NCBI GenBank assembly: GCA_905250075.1
Contig: CAJNOP010000042.1
Span: 994,425-1,058,424 of the forward strand
Length of the DNA: 64,000 nucleotides
Direction: 5' to 3'
From: Rotaria sp. Silwood1
Lineage: Eukaryota; Rotifera; Eurotatoria; Philodinida; Philodinidae
The notes under the pieces: generated by a model
The model's database searches: none
Told to the model about the DNA's origin: nothing
The model's input: the letters and a program-made list of their open reading frames with translations, nothing else
Shown: piece by piece, positions 1 through 12,917 of the stretch
Position numbering within the stretch: position 1 is the first letter of the stretch
Layout of the letters: each line of letters begins with the position of its first letter
Position numbers and translations under genes: made by a program

Positions 1-1159
1 TTTTGAATCACAAGTGTTGTGCTAAATGACAAAACTATAAAAAGCTGTTAAGATGGTTTTCATATTTAGCAGTTTTCCACAAAACAACTTAAATAGTATA
101 TTTGAAATCGGTGCGAAAACCTAGATTCAGTTTTGAATATTGATCATGAATTTGGAATCATATTTTTATTGTGAAGAAACTTAGTCTATATAATAATCAA
201 TCGTTAGTTCAAAAGGTTATTGAAAAATATTCAAGTGCACCGTTTTTGATTCCTTATAAAAATTTGTGCGTGACTATGTTTTCTTTGATTGATATTTGAA
301 AAGATAAGACATGTCAAGGACTATCAGAAACTAGATTCATTTTTTTCAAGTTTCATGACATGACAAAATTACAAACAAATTACGAACAAAAGAATGATTA
401 TCAAGCACAAACTGTTTTTCCTTTATGTCTTTTGAAATCTTTCCTGACTCAAAGGATTAACTAATAACTAAATAAGATTTGAATATCATAATTAATATTC
501 TATACAGACATGTAGTCGATTGAAGTCTGAAATGAATGATATAGAAAAGATCTTTTTAAACTTTTCTTTTCTTTACTTGATAATACACTATTAGTAGTCA
601 TTTCTTAGATCTGAATTTTCTTGAATTGTTTTTTTTGTATTAATAAATAAATCACATAAAATATCTGATCGATACGAACTTGTTAATCGAAGTACATTCA
701 AATCAGTTCGAAAATCTAATCTTACATTCATTTGAAACGTGATACCTACCTATACAGAAAAAACAAATCTTTAAACTAGGTAACTCGGTCATTGATTTCA
801 AGTAGGAAACCCTTTGAAGATGAGAAATTAGTTTCTTCTTTCATTAAAAAGGAAACTTCATACGAATTCAAGTATCAAATATCTTACTATAAATTCAAAG
901 AAAGTCTCCTATACGATAGACTATGAACAGGAAAATTAAACCAAAAAAAACAAGAAGTTCACTCGGAAATTTGTTGACAATATAAGTTACACTATCGTAC
1001 TAGTTTCCATAGAAATGATTGTTTCTATTGTTTTGACAATAAACATTTAAGATGTCAGATATTTCAAAAAAATTTACTGATGTCATGTTCATAAATAAGT
1101 AACAAATTTTTAATTTTGTCATATTTATAATAAAAACTAAATATATTTCATTAAACTAG
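1..1159. other. AT-rich region, no gene seen
   Basis: No convincing exon was found on either strand in this stretch. It ends in a splice-acceptor-like AG at 1158-1159, immediately before the first recognisable SLC38 exon, so it may be intron of that gene, whose earlier exons would lie off the left edge. Confidence 0.5.
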
Positions 1160-1759
1160 ATGTCTTATGATCCTAAATTAATACCTGTTCTTATCGCAGT
1201 TATTATGGTTGCAATAAAAACTTATACAGCATATCCAGTAAATATATTTTGTGGCAGGTATGAAATGCAAAAGAATAAAGAAATATAAAATGGGAAATTT
1301 CAATTAATTACTTTTCTTTTTTTTTTTTTTTAATTTTATATTAGAACTGCAATTGATTCATTTTCTACAAAACATGAAGAACATTCAATAAAACGTCGTA
1401 TTATAATTGTTTGTTTATGGTTTTTTACGACATTAGTTGGTGCTGTTTTTTTACCAAATATATCATTAGCAATACATTATTTAGGTGCACTTGCAGCAAG
1501 TTTTATTTTTATTTTTCCAGGTTAAAAATTTAAGATATAGTTTTTGTTGAATTTTTTTATTGATATATTATTTTATATAGGTCTTTGTTTATATTTTCAT
1601 ATTGAAGAAAATTGGATATATTCATGGCAAAATATATTATCAATTAGTTTAGCAATTTTTTATATTGCTATTGGTGTATTTGTTACATTATTAACTTTAG
1701 TACAATCATTAATGATGGATATTAGTTCAAAAGAAAGTTCTAGTAGAAATATATGTTAA
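1160..1759 (+). CDS. SLC38-type amino-acid transporter, C-terminal exons (partial)
   Basis: These exons encode the last membrane segments of a sodium-coupled neutral amino-acid transporter-like protein (SLC38 family, closest in my reading to SLC38A7/A8). Exons are 1160-1257, 1345-1520 and 1581-1759; introns are 87 and 60 bp with GT-AG ends, and frame is kept throughout. Recognisable motifs are YPVNIFCGR at the end of exon 1, the hydrophobic run ending FIFIFPG at the exon 2/3 join, and GLCLYF at the start of exon 3; the last exon carries one more membrane helix and a short polar tail. The ATG at 1160 directly follows an acceptor-like AG, and the family has a long N-terminal part before this point, so it is probably an internal codon rather than the start. 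The N-terminal two thirds is not visible: it is off-window, behind a long intron, or lost. Substrate specificity cannot be read from this part. Confidence 0.75.
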
Positions 1760-2995
1760 TAAAAAAACTGTAAAATTTTGTAATATCAATTAATTAACTT
1801 ATGAGTTGTGTCATATAAATATTCTTTTTTTTTTGTTGTTTTTTTCGCGAATATTTTATTGATAATTTGAAAATTTTTTGCATATGTTGAAAAATCTCTT
1901 GTGTTCAAAACTTAAATTAAATAAATATTCATTCTTATTAATAATGATTAATTGTTTCAAAAATGAATGTTTTTTGTTAACTTGTAACATGATTATGCTC
2001 AAAAGGTTTCAATTATTAACAATATCGAAATTACTATCGTAATAAACATTCTTGTTGATAACTGAAAAAACAAAGAATCATGTTGAAAATATAAAATATT
2101 CATAATTTCATTTATCTAGAATGTTGATTTAGTAAAATTAAATAAATTCTATTTGAGTATTGAAGCTAGGAAATATTTTCACATAACTAATATTAAAATA
2201 TTTCTTTAATAAGCAGTATTTTTTTTTCTTTGCAGAAGATCTGAAATTTTCACGAGTAAAAAAATCGAGTCAAATGTATTCATTATTAAACATAATGAAT
2301 TAATGTTTGTGATAAAATATTTATTTTAAGAAATTATGATATGAACTGTTAAGATTGAAATCAAATTAACAAAATCGTTAGTATATTTATGAGTTTCTTA
2401 TATAAAGTTACAAAAGAAGACTGTCATAGTTTAGTCAATATACCCATATTTAATGTTGTTAATCTTATATTTGCTCTTATTTAATGAATTGATTTTTTTG
2501 TAAAAGAAAACAGAAATCTTATCCAACTATATGCCATTAGGCTTATCTTGTCTTTTTTATTATTCTATCCAGAGTTTCATATAACTTATTAAAAACATAC
2601 ACAATGAACTATTCAAGAAAAAGAAAAACAAGTCTTGTGATTTCATCTTTATAGAATAAGATGTTATATATGTACTAATAATAGATACTCCTCTCTAAGG
2701 ACCATATAATGTACGATGACGTCATATTTTTCTGAAATATGATTATCTACGACATTACAAAATAGATTGTTTTTTTTTCTTTTTCTTTGTCAAATAAGAT
2801 GTGAAATTCTAAAGCAAAAAAAAAAAAATTTCATAATAATCTCTGATAGAATTATATGAAATTGTTCTAACAATAACAAAAAATTAAATCTAATTTAATA
2901 TTCATCATATTTAAAACATTTTATTTTTTTTTTTTTTCATCAATTAAAATTAAAAAAATTTATGAATTATTATTTATTGTCAATGGAATTAAAGT
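1760..2995. other. Intergenic AT-rich DNA
   Basis: Space between the convergent SLC38 and GPCR genes. An AATAAA just after the SLC38 stop may serve as its poly-A signal. I see no exon or RNA gene here. Confidence 0.5.
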
Positions 2996-5706
2996 TTATG
3001 TTACTGTTGTTGGTATTGTTATTGATGATGATGATGATTGTCTTGCAAGTTTTTGTTCCGTATTTTTACATGGAAATTTAATATAATGTATTTTTTGTTC
3101 ATGACTATAACCATTATTTGTATTTATATTATATGATAATGAATATTTTTTTGGTTGTTTTAATGAATATTCATTATTATTATTATAATGATAATAATTA
3201 TTTTTTGTTTTATATTTTGATTTTTGAAGATTAAAATTAAATGATTTTTTATGTTCTTTATTTGTTATAAATGATGTTTTTCTTATATGATTAAAATCAC
3301 ATATTGAATATCGATTATATTTTATTGAATTTTTTTTTGTTAAATTAATATTATGTAATGAATTTGTACGTCGATATATTGAATGAAGTTGAGATGTTGA
3401 TTGAAAAGATGGTTTTCGTTGAGAATAAAGAGTTCTATTATTTGGTTGTTTTTCATATTTCCAATAATTTGAATGAGCAGCTTTTAACTTCAAAATTCAA
3501 AATAAATAAAAAAAAAGAAAAACATGAGTATATGACAAAAAAAAAAAATTCTTATTGAAAATTGATTTTCTTCTGAGTTTTATATTTCTAATGAATCTAT
3601 TGTTATAGGTAATGTTACTATAATATTTTTGTACTCAATATGAAACTAATCTACTTACATTCAATTGAATTTGTTGTAATGTATGCATATGTGAGTTAGT
3701 TCGTGCTAATGTTTGATGACTTGATGTACGTAATAAATAACTTCGATCTTTTGTATGACAACATACATATGTTAATTCACGACGAAATTTTCGATTAAAA
3801 CAAGCAAAAACAAAAAAATTAACCTAGAAAAATTAGAGTTGTTTTAAGTAGTAAAACAGCAGAAAAAAAAATTTTCATCGTACTGTACTATTGAATAAAA
3901 TAAGAAAATTTGATATATCATAACAAATATAAAGCCATTTATGATTTCGATAAAACATATAAATATAGTGAAGTATTGATGCTGGTACTTGACATATCGT
4001 AAATAAACCAATCAAACATATAACTGAACGTGTTATAACACCTTCTCTATAACGCATTGTATTTGTTTCACGTGTAAGACGTGTATTTTTTACATAGAGT
4101 GGTGTACAATGTTGAAGAAAATGTGAACTAGCATGAACACTTCGAATAAGTTCAACATTAAAATATGATAACATTAAAAGTGGAAGAATACTTTGAAAAA
4201 GACTATAAAGAACTTAAAATAAAATATTAAATTTTATATTAAATAAATTAAAAAGAAAAAAAAAAAAGATTATTTCTTACTAAGATGGACGGTATATTGA
4301 TAAATACTACTGCTTTGTAATTTATTTGTTATCACAATATGATCAAAATATTCTGTATAATTGTCAAATACAGTTAATTCTTCACGTCGTACTTCAGTTT
4401 TATATTCAAAAAATCGTGGTAATGAATAAACAAAACCCAAACAATAAATTGTCACAACAATATAACTTGAAAGAAAAAAAGAAAAAAGAAACAAAATTAA
4501 TTTTCATATTAATATAAATTTATCAATTTAATTCTGACCTAGACATAGTCTTTTTTTTTTATTATTCATAGTTATAAATATTAAATGAATATATACTCAA
4601 GAAAAAAAAAAAAACGATATTTATAAAACTAAAGCCTAAATTATTTAATAAATATATTATTTTATCAACGAGAAAAAGTACGTATTAAAATTATTTAAAA
4701 GAACAAAAAAAAAAATCTTTTATTGAAAAACTATTATATGTCTTTCTTTTATTTTTTCAGATTATCACAAAAAAAAAACAAAATCAATAATGAAAATACT
4801 ACAATAAATATCATGTAATCTTTGAAAAGATTGAATACGTTCTAACCATCAGATATTTGATTAATGATTTAATTTATAAAAACAAAAATGAATAAATTAT
4901 ATATTCTCATAAAACATGACAAACTCTTCATTGTTTGTTTGTTTTTTTTCTATTCAATAGATACACCAACAATATTCTAAGTAATTTTTTGTCTTTTTTT
5001 TTTTTGAAGATTAAATCTATTTTAATCTTAATGTCATACATTCGTAGAGTCTCGAATTTGCCCTCCAAGAACAAGATGAATATCTGTTCGGGAAAATAAA
5101 TCTTCAGATGTCTGCATAAGCTACATAAAAAAGAAAATCAAACTAACCAAGCTCGTTTGGAGCTATGTGTGTAATGAAGCATTGGCCATTTAATAGCAAA
5201 CCATCGATCAATAGCAAAACCAATTATCACCCAGACACTCGTAAATTGAAACCATATTATACAAGCATAGACATATGGAAAAAGATATTTATGAAGTCTT
5301 GAGGAATAAAACGATTCACTTTGTCGATTTGGTGGTATAGAAGAATTAATAGCAAAAACAAGACCAAATAATAATAGACAACTATCACTAATACTCAATG
5401 CAGCTAGATAAGTTGAAACGACACTACGCTATTTGAATTAAAAGCAAAAAATAATTTAATTAATATATATATATATAGATAATTGTATTAATATTTACCA
5501 TCTGACGACGAGTAAATATATAAACAGAACATAGAGCAAGAACAAGTCCTATTGAACATATAGTTGTACCTATTTTGAAATATAATTAGATAAATTTTTG
5601 TTGTTTTTTTTTTTATTATAATTGTTGTTAAATAAAATATTTTCTTACCAACATAACCAAATAAATAATGTGTAAATAACATGAGAGACATGTCGATTTT
5701 AACCAT
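2996..5706 (-). CDS. Rhodopsin-family GPCR, FMRFamide/myosuppressin-receptor-like
   Basis: Seven-transmembrane receptor predicted for the plasma membrane, about 526 residues. Exons in coding order: 5649-5706, 5499-5569, 5148-5428, 4281-4465, 3884-4212, 3659-3823 and 2996-3487; all introns are GT-AG and frame is continuous. TM2 carries LAALSISDSCLLL (family LxxxD), TM3 ends in DRWFAI in place of the usual DRY, and TM7 reads NSTVNFFVFA followed by NRKFRREL (helix 8). That N-S-x-V-N-F pattern is typical of FMRFamide/myosuppressin-type and related invertebrate peptide receptors. The extracellular N-terminus is very short, and the segment after TM4 has no cysteine, so the usual TM3-ECL2 disulphide is apparently missing. 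A long polar C-terminal tail (last exon, about 160 residues, rich in Asn, Tyr, Ser and Lys) follows. The ligand is inferred by family only. Confidence 0.8.
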
Positions 5707-8700
5707 TATTTAAATACGTCTACTACAAGAAAATAAAGTAGAAGAATATGCAAAATCAATTCATTATCTATTTGAATAAAATAGTTTTCTTCCGTTATTT
5801 GTCTTTTACAATAGTAAAAAGATTATCTTTTCTTTCTGACATTGTCTCAACCAACTGTTAGCTTTTCTCTCGTTTTCTTTTCTTTTTTCTTTTTTTCTAT
5901 ATTATTATATAAAGCTATTTTCTTATTCTTTATATATATATATATATAAATAGAAAGAGTTATATGGCATGTTTTGAATATGAAAGATTTTTTATTATTA
6001 TATAAGAAATCAGAATATCTTAATGACATCAATATAAGATGAATGGCATAAATTTAAGTATAGAGAAAAAAGAAAAAATAATATAATTATAGTTTTATAG
6101 AGTGAACTCTCATAGTATGTTAATGTATTTCTAAACTATCAACTATTCTGAGTATAAATATATAGTTGATTATGAAACATTACTTATATCAAAGTCCAAG
6201 TAAAAAAAAAAAAACTAAAATAGAAATGAAAGATAAAAATAAAAAAATATAACACAGTTTTTTGTATCATTGGTAATTATCATAATATAAATCAAGGATA
6301 GAAAATAAGATAATGAATAAGAAGAAAAATTATACTTTCGGGTATACTGATGAATGAAAATGATGACGCATAGTGAACTGAAAAGAATGATCTATCATGT
6401 AATTACACATTCTAGCACATTTTAATACATGAAAGTGACAAAGAAAGAACAAGTCAATAGGTAAATAAGAAAATTTTTTTATGTCCTGGATTCTATATGA
6501 AATTATAGTTTTCTTTTCTTTATATTACATACAGATTAAAATAGAATCATATCTTCCTTTTTTAAACACTTATGTTTATATTAATCAAAAAAAATAAATT
6601 TTATTAAACAATATCTTCAATATTTATCTATTAAGCTCAAATTGAAATTGTATTAAAGTGCGATACATATCGAAACCATATAAGTTTTTGAAAAGAAACA
6701 AATTTCAGGAAAGGATGTAGAGAAAAAAGACGGCAGATCATTTTAAAGGTTTAATAAGAGGTATTTCCTGTAGTCATACAAAAATGCTCTAACTACACTA
6801 AAAAAAACAAACAATTATCTTCACAGATACATATATATAGGGAAAAATGTGTTTTGATCACCAAGTTAATTAAGACATGAGTAAATTGAAGTGGCATGAT
6901 GTGACTGTGGGTATCCGATGTTAGGAAAAATTTAAAACTCAGGTTGGAACCGATAATTTAAGATCGATAAAATTGATCAAATAGCAGTAACAAGTCAAAT
7001 GGATTAGAAAAATAAATCTGTAAATCAGAGAAAAAAAACCAACTGACAAAATCAAAATACAAATAGATTGAAACGGGGCTGATTTATTCGACTTTTAACA
7101 ATGGAATAAGCGATTTTGTTCTAATTTTAAATTCTTTTACACAGAATTTATATTATCTTCATCAAGAAGCCCACGCTCACCCTCACCTTCACTCTTATTC
7201 TCATTTTCAACATTATGTTAACTCTTCCACTCTAATTGATACATGCCTTGATTAATTTTGGTGATCAAAACACTCATTTTTTTGTGATCATTTCGCAGAT
7301 AAAAAATTTGGTGATCAAAACTCAACTTTTTGGTGATCAAAAAAATGCTGATCCTTAAAATTATGCACCAAATAAGGGCAATGTTATATTAACCTTAAAA
7401 TTATTATAATTTTAATATGAAACATGGAATAAAATTTCAACATATAATATATGAGTATCTTATGAGAGAAATCGAAGGCTTCTTTTTTTTTTTTCTTCCA
7501 AATGACATACTGATTATAAAATCAGCATGAAATTTTCTGTTTGATGCACATTAATAAATCATGAACATGTGCGTATGTACTTGTCATGAGAATGAGCTTA
7601 AATAATGCTGAAAATCTCTATCTTCATATTAAATACAGAATTTTATACATGAAATAAAAAGAAAAAAACCTTGTTTATCTATTATATTTGCAATAGCCAA
7701 AAACAAAACCCAGTCATACATATTTATATTTTTATTAACCGTATAATCAGATAATAAAGGATAACTAATGATAATTATGAAACATATCAGATATAATAAA
7801 ATAATCAAAAAGAAAAACAGCATCGATATAACACAGACATGTCAAAATCTTATCAACAACTATGGACTGTTTATTATAACTTTAATTTGTTTCATGTATT
7901 ATACTTTGTTTTTAAATTTCTATAAGAACAAAATAATAAAAATTTCAATAGTTTAGCCAGATAAAATAAGGTCACTATTAGGTTAATTATGTCAATTTTT
8001 TTGACATGTTTTATTTTAATATGAAATACTTCGTATGTTATGAAAATAATATAGGAAATGTCTATATCAATAAAATATAATGATTTAAAATCTTATTTAT
8101 CCTTTCATATATTTACAACTTTTAACTATTTTGTATTTTTTGTACTATGCGATAGTGTTGATTCTCTTAAAAAACAAAAATAACATTTCTAATCTGTATA
8201 AAATAGTACTTTTAATATGTTTATTATCCAGTAAGAGGTTGTAAATCTTAAGGATTAATATAGTCTCTAAAATCCTTCTCAAATATTTTTTATGCTACAA
8301 CATATTAAACGACACGAATAATAATCAATTTTTTGTTTTGGTTAACAAAATTATAACCAATATTCTGACATCTATTAAAATTTTGAAAAGAAAAAAAATC
8401 TGACAAATGATTCTAATAATAGTGAAATAAGATAAAAAAAGAATTTAAGAATATAAGATTAGTTATTTTTTATTGATCTTCATTATAAAAGAACAATAAT
8501 TCTACTATTAAAAAATTTTCTTTAAGAAAATCCTTCTTCAGATTTAAAAATAAAAACTAAAGAAATTACATTTATATTATTTGTAATCAAATACATTAAT
8601 ATAGAAAAACGTTAGACTGAAATAGGAATACTCATCAATAAGAATGACGTTAGCTGTCATAAGCATTCTGATATGACATTTATCTTCATGATAGAAATAT

Positions 8701-9434
8701 TTTCGTGTTTATTAAGAAAGTCTATTTTGTTTACTATAGATATCTTTATATGACATATTAAATGAAGAGTCTCTATTATTTAAATGTCTAGAAATGATAT
8801 GAAACTGTATAATTCTATCAAATTAAAATATTTCTATTTATATTACAATAGTTTAAACAATGTTAATTAACTATGTTTGTACTTTGATTATATCAAATAA
8901 TTTTCGTATATTGAATATTTATTTTAATATCAGTTAAACATAAAACTTTCACAAACGAACCGGTACGTCAACACTTTACATGTTCCGTATGCTAATATCT
9001 GATTCAAGATAATACATATATGTATGTATCTATATATGTATATTCATATTTATACGTGTTTTTTTTTCAATCATTATCAGAAAATAATAATAATAATAAT
9101 AATAATAATAAACAACAAAAAAAAACAACAAGCAAAGACAAAAAAAAAGAGAGAGAGAGAAAAACCATGGCAAAAATGAATATTAAGAGAAATACTAATA
9201 CAAGATTTATCCAAAGGCAAGAAAGAAAAAAAAAAAAGAAAGAATTCACATGTTATAAGAAGACATATAGAATATGTAAATAATCACAATATGCAGCGGA
9301 GTGTATGTGGGTGAATGTGATTTTAATATATAATTGTGAACAATCTATCAGCAGTGTATTGGAACAAAAAAAAATAGAAAACAAAAAGCATCACAGATGG
9401 GAAGAAGAAAGTTCTTTTGTTTCTTTTTTTTTTT
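5707..9434. other. Gene-poor region with a TIR element candidate
   Basis: About 3.7 kb between the 5' end of the GPCR gene and the 3' end of the Dve gene. I see no exon. It holds an inverted-repeat structure at 6849-7273, an (AAT)n array near 9083-9111 and many homopolymer runs. Confidence 0.5.
6849..7273. repeat. Inverted-repeat element candidate (about 425 bp)
   Basis: The left arm at 6849-6873 begins GTGTTTTGATCACCAA and the right arm at 7248-7273 ends TTGGTGATCAAAACAC; the arms pair over about 25 bp with few mismatches. Two further TTGGTGATCAAAA copies follow at about 7311-7340. Flanking A/T runs hide any target-site duplication. This could be a MITE, but no superfamily can be named. Confidence 0.5.
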
Positions 9435-12400
9435 TTATTGCACATTGTGCATTTTCTTTTCTGTTGTTGTTGTTGTTGTTGTTTCAATTGTTTTTATTGT
9501 TGTATCATTATTATTAATATTTGGTGTTTGTATTCGACATATACGTTTTACTTTTGCACGATGATTTTTAAACCATAAACGTATATGTTTTGATTCAAGT
9601 TTAGGAAATTTTGTTCGATATTCACCTTCATTTAATTCTGAACATATACGTTCAATTAATACATGATCAGGATGTGTTTCAATAGCAAACCATTGTTCTA
9701 ATTTTGGTACTTCAGATGTTGGATCAATAAATATTCGATTACGTCTTGAACGATTGTAATCAAATGATGTTGTTGTATTTGATATTTTAGTTGAATTTAA
9801 TGATATTTGTGTTGGTGGTGTTTGTTCACTTATTGAACTAATATTATCATCATCATTACTTTCATCGGATAGTGTTGCTTTTTGTCTTTGTTTATCTGTT
9901 AATGATATATCAAATGCTTGTAAATAATTAAAATAATAATTATTATGATTTTGTTGTTGTTGTTGTTGTTGTTGTTTGTGTTTTTCATCAATATCAATAT
10001 CATCATCAATATCATCTTCAAGTTCATCTGATGAATCAAGTTCACATTTAATTGATTGATGATTTTGTTCATCATGATTATCTATTTGTTGTGGTGATGA
10101 TGATAAATTATATGATTGTTGTTCTTGTTGTATTGAATTATCTGAATTACCAAAACGACGTTTTTTACGTTTTAATGCAGCACGTGCATTTTTAAACCAA
10201 TATTGAATATTATATGGTTCAAGAGCTTTTTTTCCTAAAATATAAATATAAAAAAAAACTGAAATTGAATTTTAATATGATAATAATAATAAGATTAACC
10301 TTTTCGACATGGTAATGAATTAAGACTTTCACATATAGATGCAATTTGATAACGTGTTGGATGTTTTGTATCAGTAAATATTTGTAATAAACGTGGTGTT
10401 TCTTCATGTGGATCAAATGTTGTACGTTCACGTTGTCGACGATTGTATGCATAATCTTTTATTGTTGATGATGGATTTGTTGGTGTTGTATCATATTGTT
10501 GTTGTTGTTGTTGTTGTTGTTGAGCAAATGATAAAAGACTAGCAAATGGATAATTTATATAAGATTTATTTGAATTTAATGTTGATGAATATTGTTTTTT
10601 TGAAAGATTTAATGGAGTATTATCACTATAATTTTTTTTTTTTGTAATAGAAAATATTTTTAATTATTAAAAAAAAACATAATTTCGTTTTTTGTTTTTT
10701 CTTTACCCATCAGTTGTATTTGAATTTGATGATGTAAATGAATATCCATTTGGACTTGTTGTTGATTTTAATAATGATGATGATGATAATTGTTCTTGTT
10801 TATTATCATGATCATCAATATCATCATGCATTAATTGATATGATTTATGAGCCAACTTAAAATAAAAAAAAAAAGATTGAAATGATTAATTCATAAATCT
10901 TTTTTTTTGTTTTTTTAAATAACATACTTCTTGTTTATCACGATCATCATTTACTAAAGGCATTAAATGTTTTATTAAACGTACGGATCTTTTATCTTCT
11001 AATGTATTTGAATATCTTGAAAAGAGAATAAAGATTATTATTATTTTTATTTTTTTCTTTTTGTTGTATTATTTATTATTTTTGCTTACTTAAATATACG
11101 AATTTGAAGTATAGCTACATTCATAAGATCACCTAAAATATCTTGAACAGTAACCATTCGATTTTCAGTTACAGTTGATATTGGTAATGGATTCCAATTT
11201 TTTATAAGAATTTGACCTGAAAAATACAGATTATTATAAGATTCAAGTTTCATTTTTACGGTGAGATATTTTGCAATTCTCCTAAGGCAAATATATAGTA
11301 TTCGATAACAGATTTTCAAATTATCTTTGAGTCAAGATCCTAATGAGTTATGAGCACCTGTGAAAAGAATTCATAATGTTATTTTCTAACTGCCGCAACT
11401 CCTCTCAGAAACACCAAAAAAAAACTTATGTATAAATATCAAGTTGAAATTTTGCATAGAAATAATCTTTAAACACAATAGTTTATTGTGAAAATTTCCG
11501 AGTTTTTTTTTTTGTGTTTCCTATATGAACATACGGCTATGGTCAAAGTATGTTTTGGACACCGGCCAGTTGTCATGTTCTTATTTCAGAATAGAAATAA
11601 TAAATAAAAAGTGCAAATTGTTCGAACTTTTTCAGGATATTCATAGTTCATTAGAATCTATATCATGTAAATAACTCTAATTGAAAAGCAATGCGACAAT
11701 TAAGAACGTTCAGATTTCGCTAACTTTTTACCAACAGATTTTGTTTTCTAGTGTTGTCGATCCTAATGACTTTAGTCTCTCTCTCTCTCTCTCGAATTCC
11801 TGACCCGAATCTAGTGACTTTACTTTTTGGGTTCTGCTTCTGGTCTAGAAAAAAAAAACCTATTCCAAGATTTATTTGTATCACAATTGAAAGAATTCTC
11901 TAATACTCTTTTTATTAATGATTTATAAGATAGTTCTTTTAAAGTTATAGAGAATATTTAACAATAATCTTTAGGTTTGATTGACAAAATATTTTTCTCA
12001 TAGACTTGCTCTTTAGACTGAAATTCGTTTCGCATATCTTTACTGATGAATTATTTTTTTTCACTCAATTAATGCAAGTTCTTATTTTTTTTACCTGTAG
12101 ATCGATTGATAAAAACTCTACGATTTGAACTCCATCTGTTATAATGTTAAGATCAGAATCAAATCAATAAAATAAGAACACAATATAGTATTCAGATATA
12201 ACTGTACGATGTTAAAGGACGATCATTTCAATTTTTCATTTTTACTATAGCTCGTAGATATTTTAACACATTTATTCTCAAACTAGTTTAAGATTCTATC
12301 AAATACATTTAGACCAAGTGATTTCTATTGGTATATTAGAAAATTAAAAAAAAGAAATAATATGTCTGTCGTTTTATAAATAGTTATCAACACTAGTTAA

Positions 12401-12917
12401 CGAAAAGATGATTGATTTTTACTTGATATTAATAATAATTATTAATTAAGATATTTTTTTTTTTTTCTCTAAACTATGAATCTTAGAAAGAAAAAAAAGA
12501 AAGAACGAAAAAAACCTTTAATTATCTCATTTAAATAAATAAAAAATTAATTTCTTTCTTACCATCTGCTCTTTCATCTTGTTCAATTTTACCAACATCA
12601 GCTTCCATACTACGTAAAACAACTGATACAATTTCATGAAATTTTGTATATGCCGGTACAATTACAAATCCATCTTGTAATACACGTTGTGGACACTCAT
12701 CTCGTGCAACCACACAGTGTACCGGCAAAAATTTATTGCTTAACGCCAGACCTACAAAAGAAAAAAAAAAAGAAAATGAATTTTCACACATTTTATTTCT
12801 TTTGTTTTGTATTTTACTAATTCAATATATGAATATTTCATATCCCTAAAGCAACATATATATATATATTGATATATATTTACCTGCCGAAAGTTTATCC
12901 AAACGGCGAGAAACCAT
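9435..12917 (-). CDS. dve: Dve/SATB-class homeobox protein with two homeodomains
   Basis: Nuclear transcription factor of the Defective proventriculus/SATB class, about 570 residues. Exons in coding order: 12884-12917, 12563-12751, 11090-11216, 10928-11015, 10707-10855, 10300-10625 and 9435-10234; frame is continuous. Residues 12-116 form a ULD/COMPASS-type domain (FLPVHCVV, NWNPLPIS, VQDILGDLMNVA), which in SATB proteins mediates oligomerisation. PLNLS at 200-204 matches the CtBP-binding motif, followed by a nine-glutamine run. Homeodomain 1 spans about 260-331, reads RQRERTTFDP and ends QYWFKNARAALKRKKRR, with extra residues before helix 3 as in the family. Homeodomain 2, about 467-535, reads RRNRIFIDPTSEVPKLE and ends IRLWFKNHRAKVKR. 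An acidic Asp-rich stretch and a second poly-Gln run lie between them. The last exon contains almost no Met codons, so a simple Met-to-stop scan misses it. The start MVSRRLDKLSA is the first ATG before a good donor. Confidence 0.92.

Noticed and set aside
9067-9517. Small frames rich in Asn, Lys or Leu downstream of dve
   Set aside because: Products of AAT and poly-A arrays, and partly antisense to the real last dve exon.
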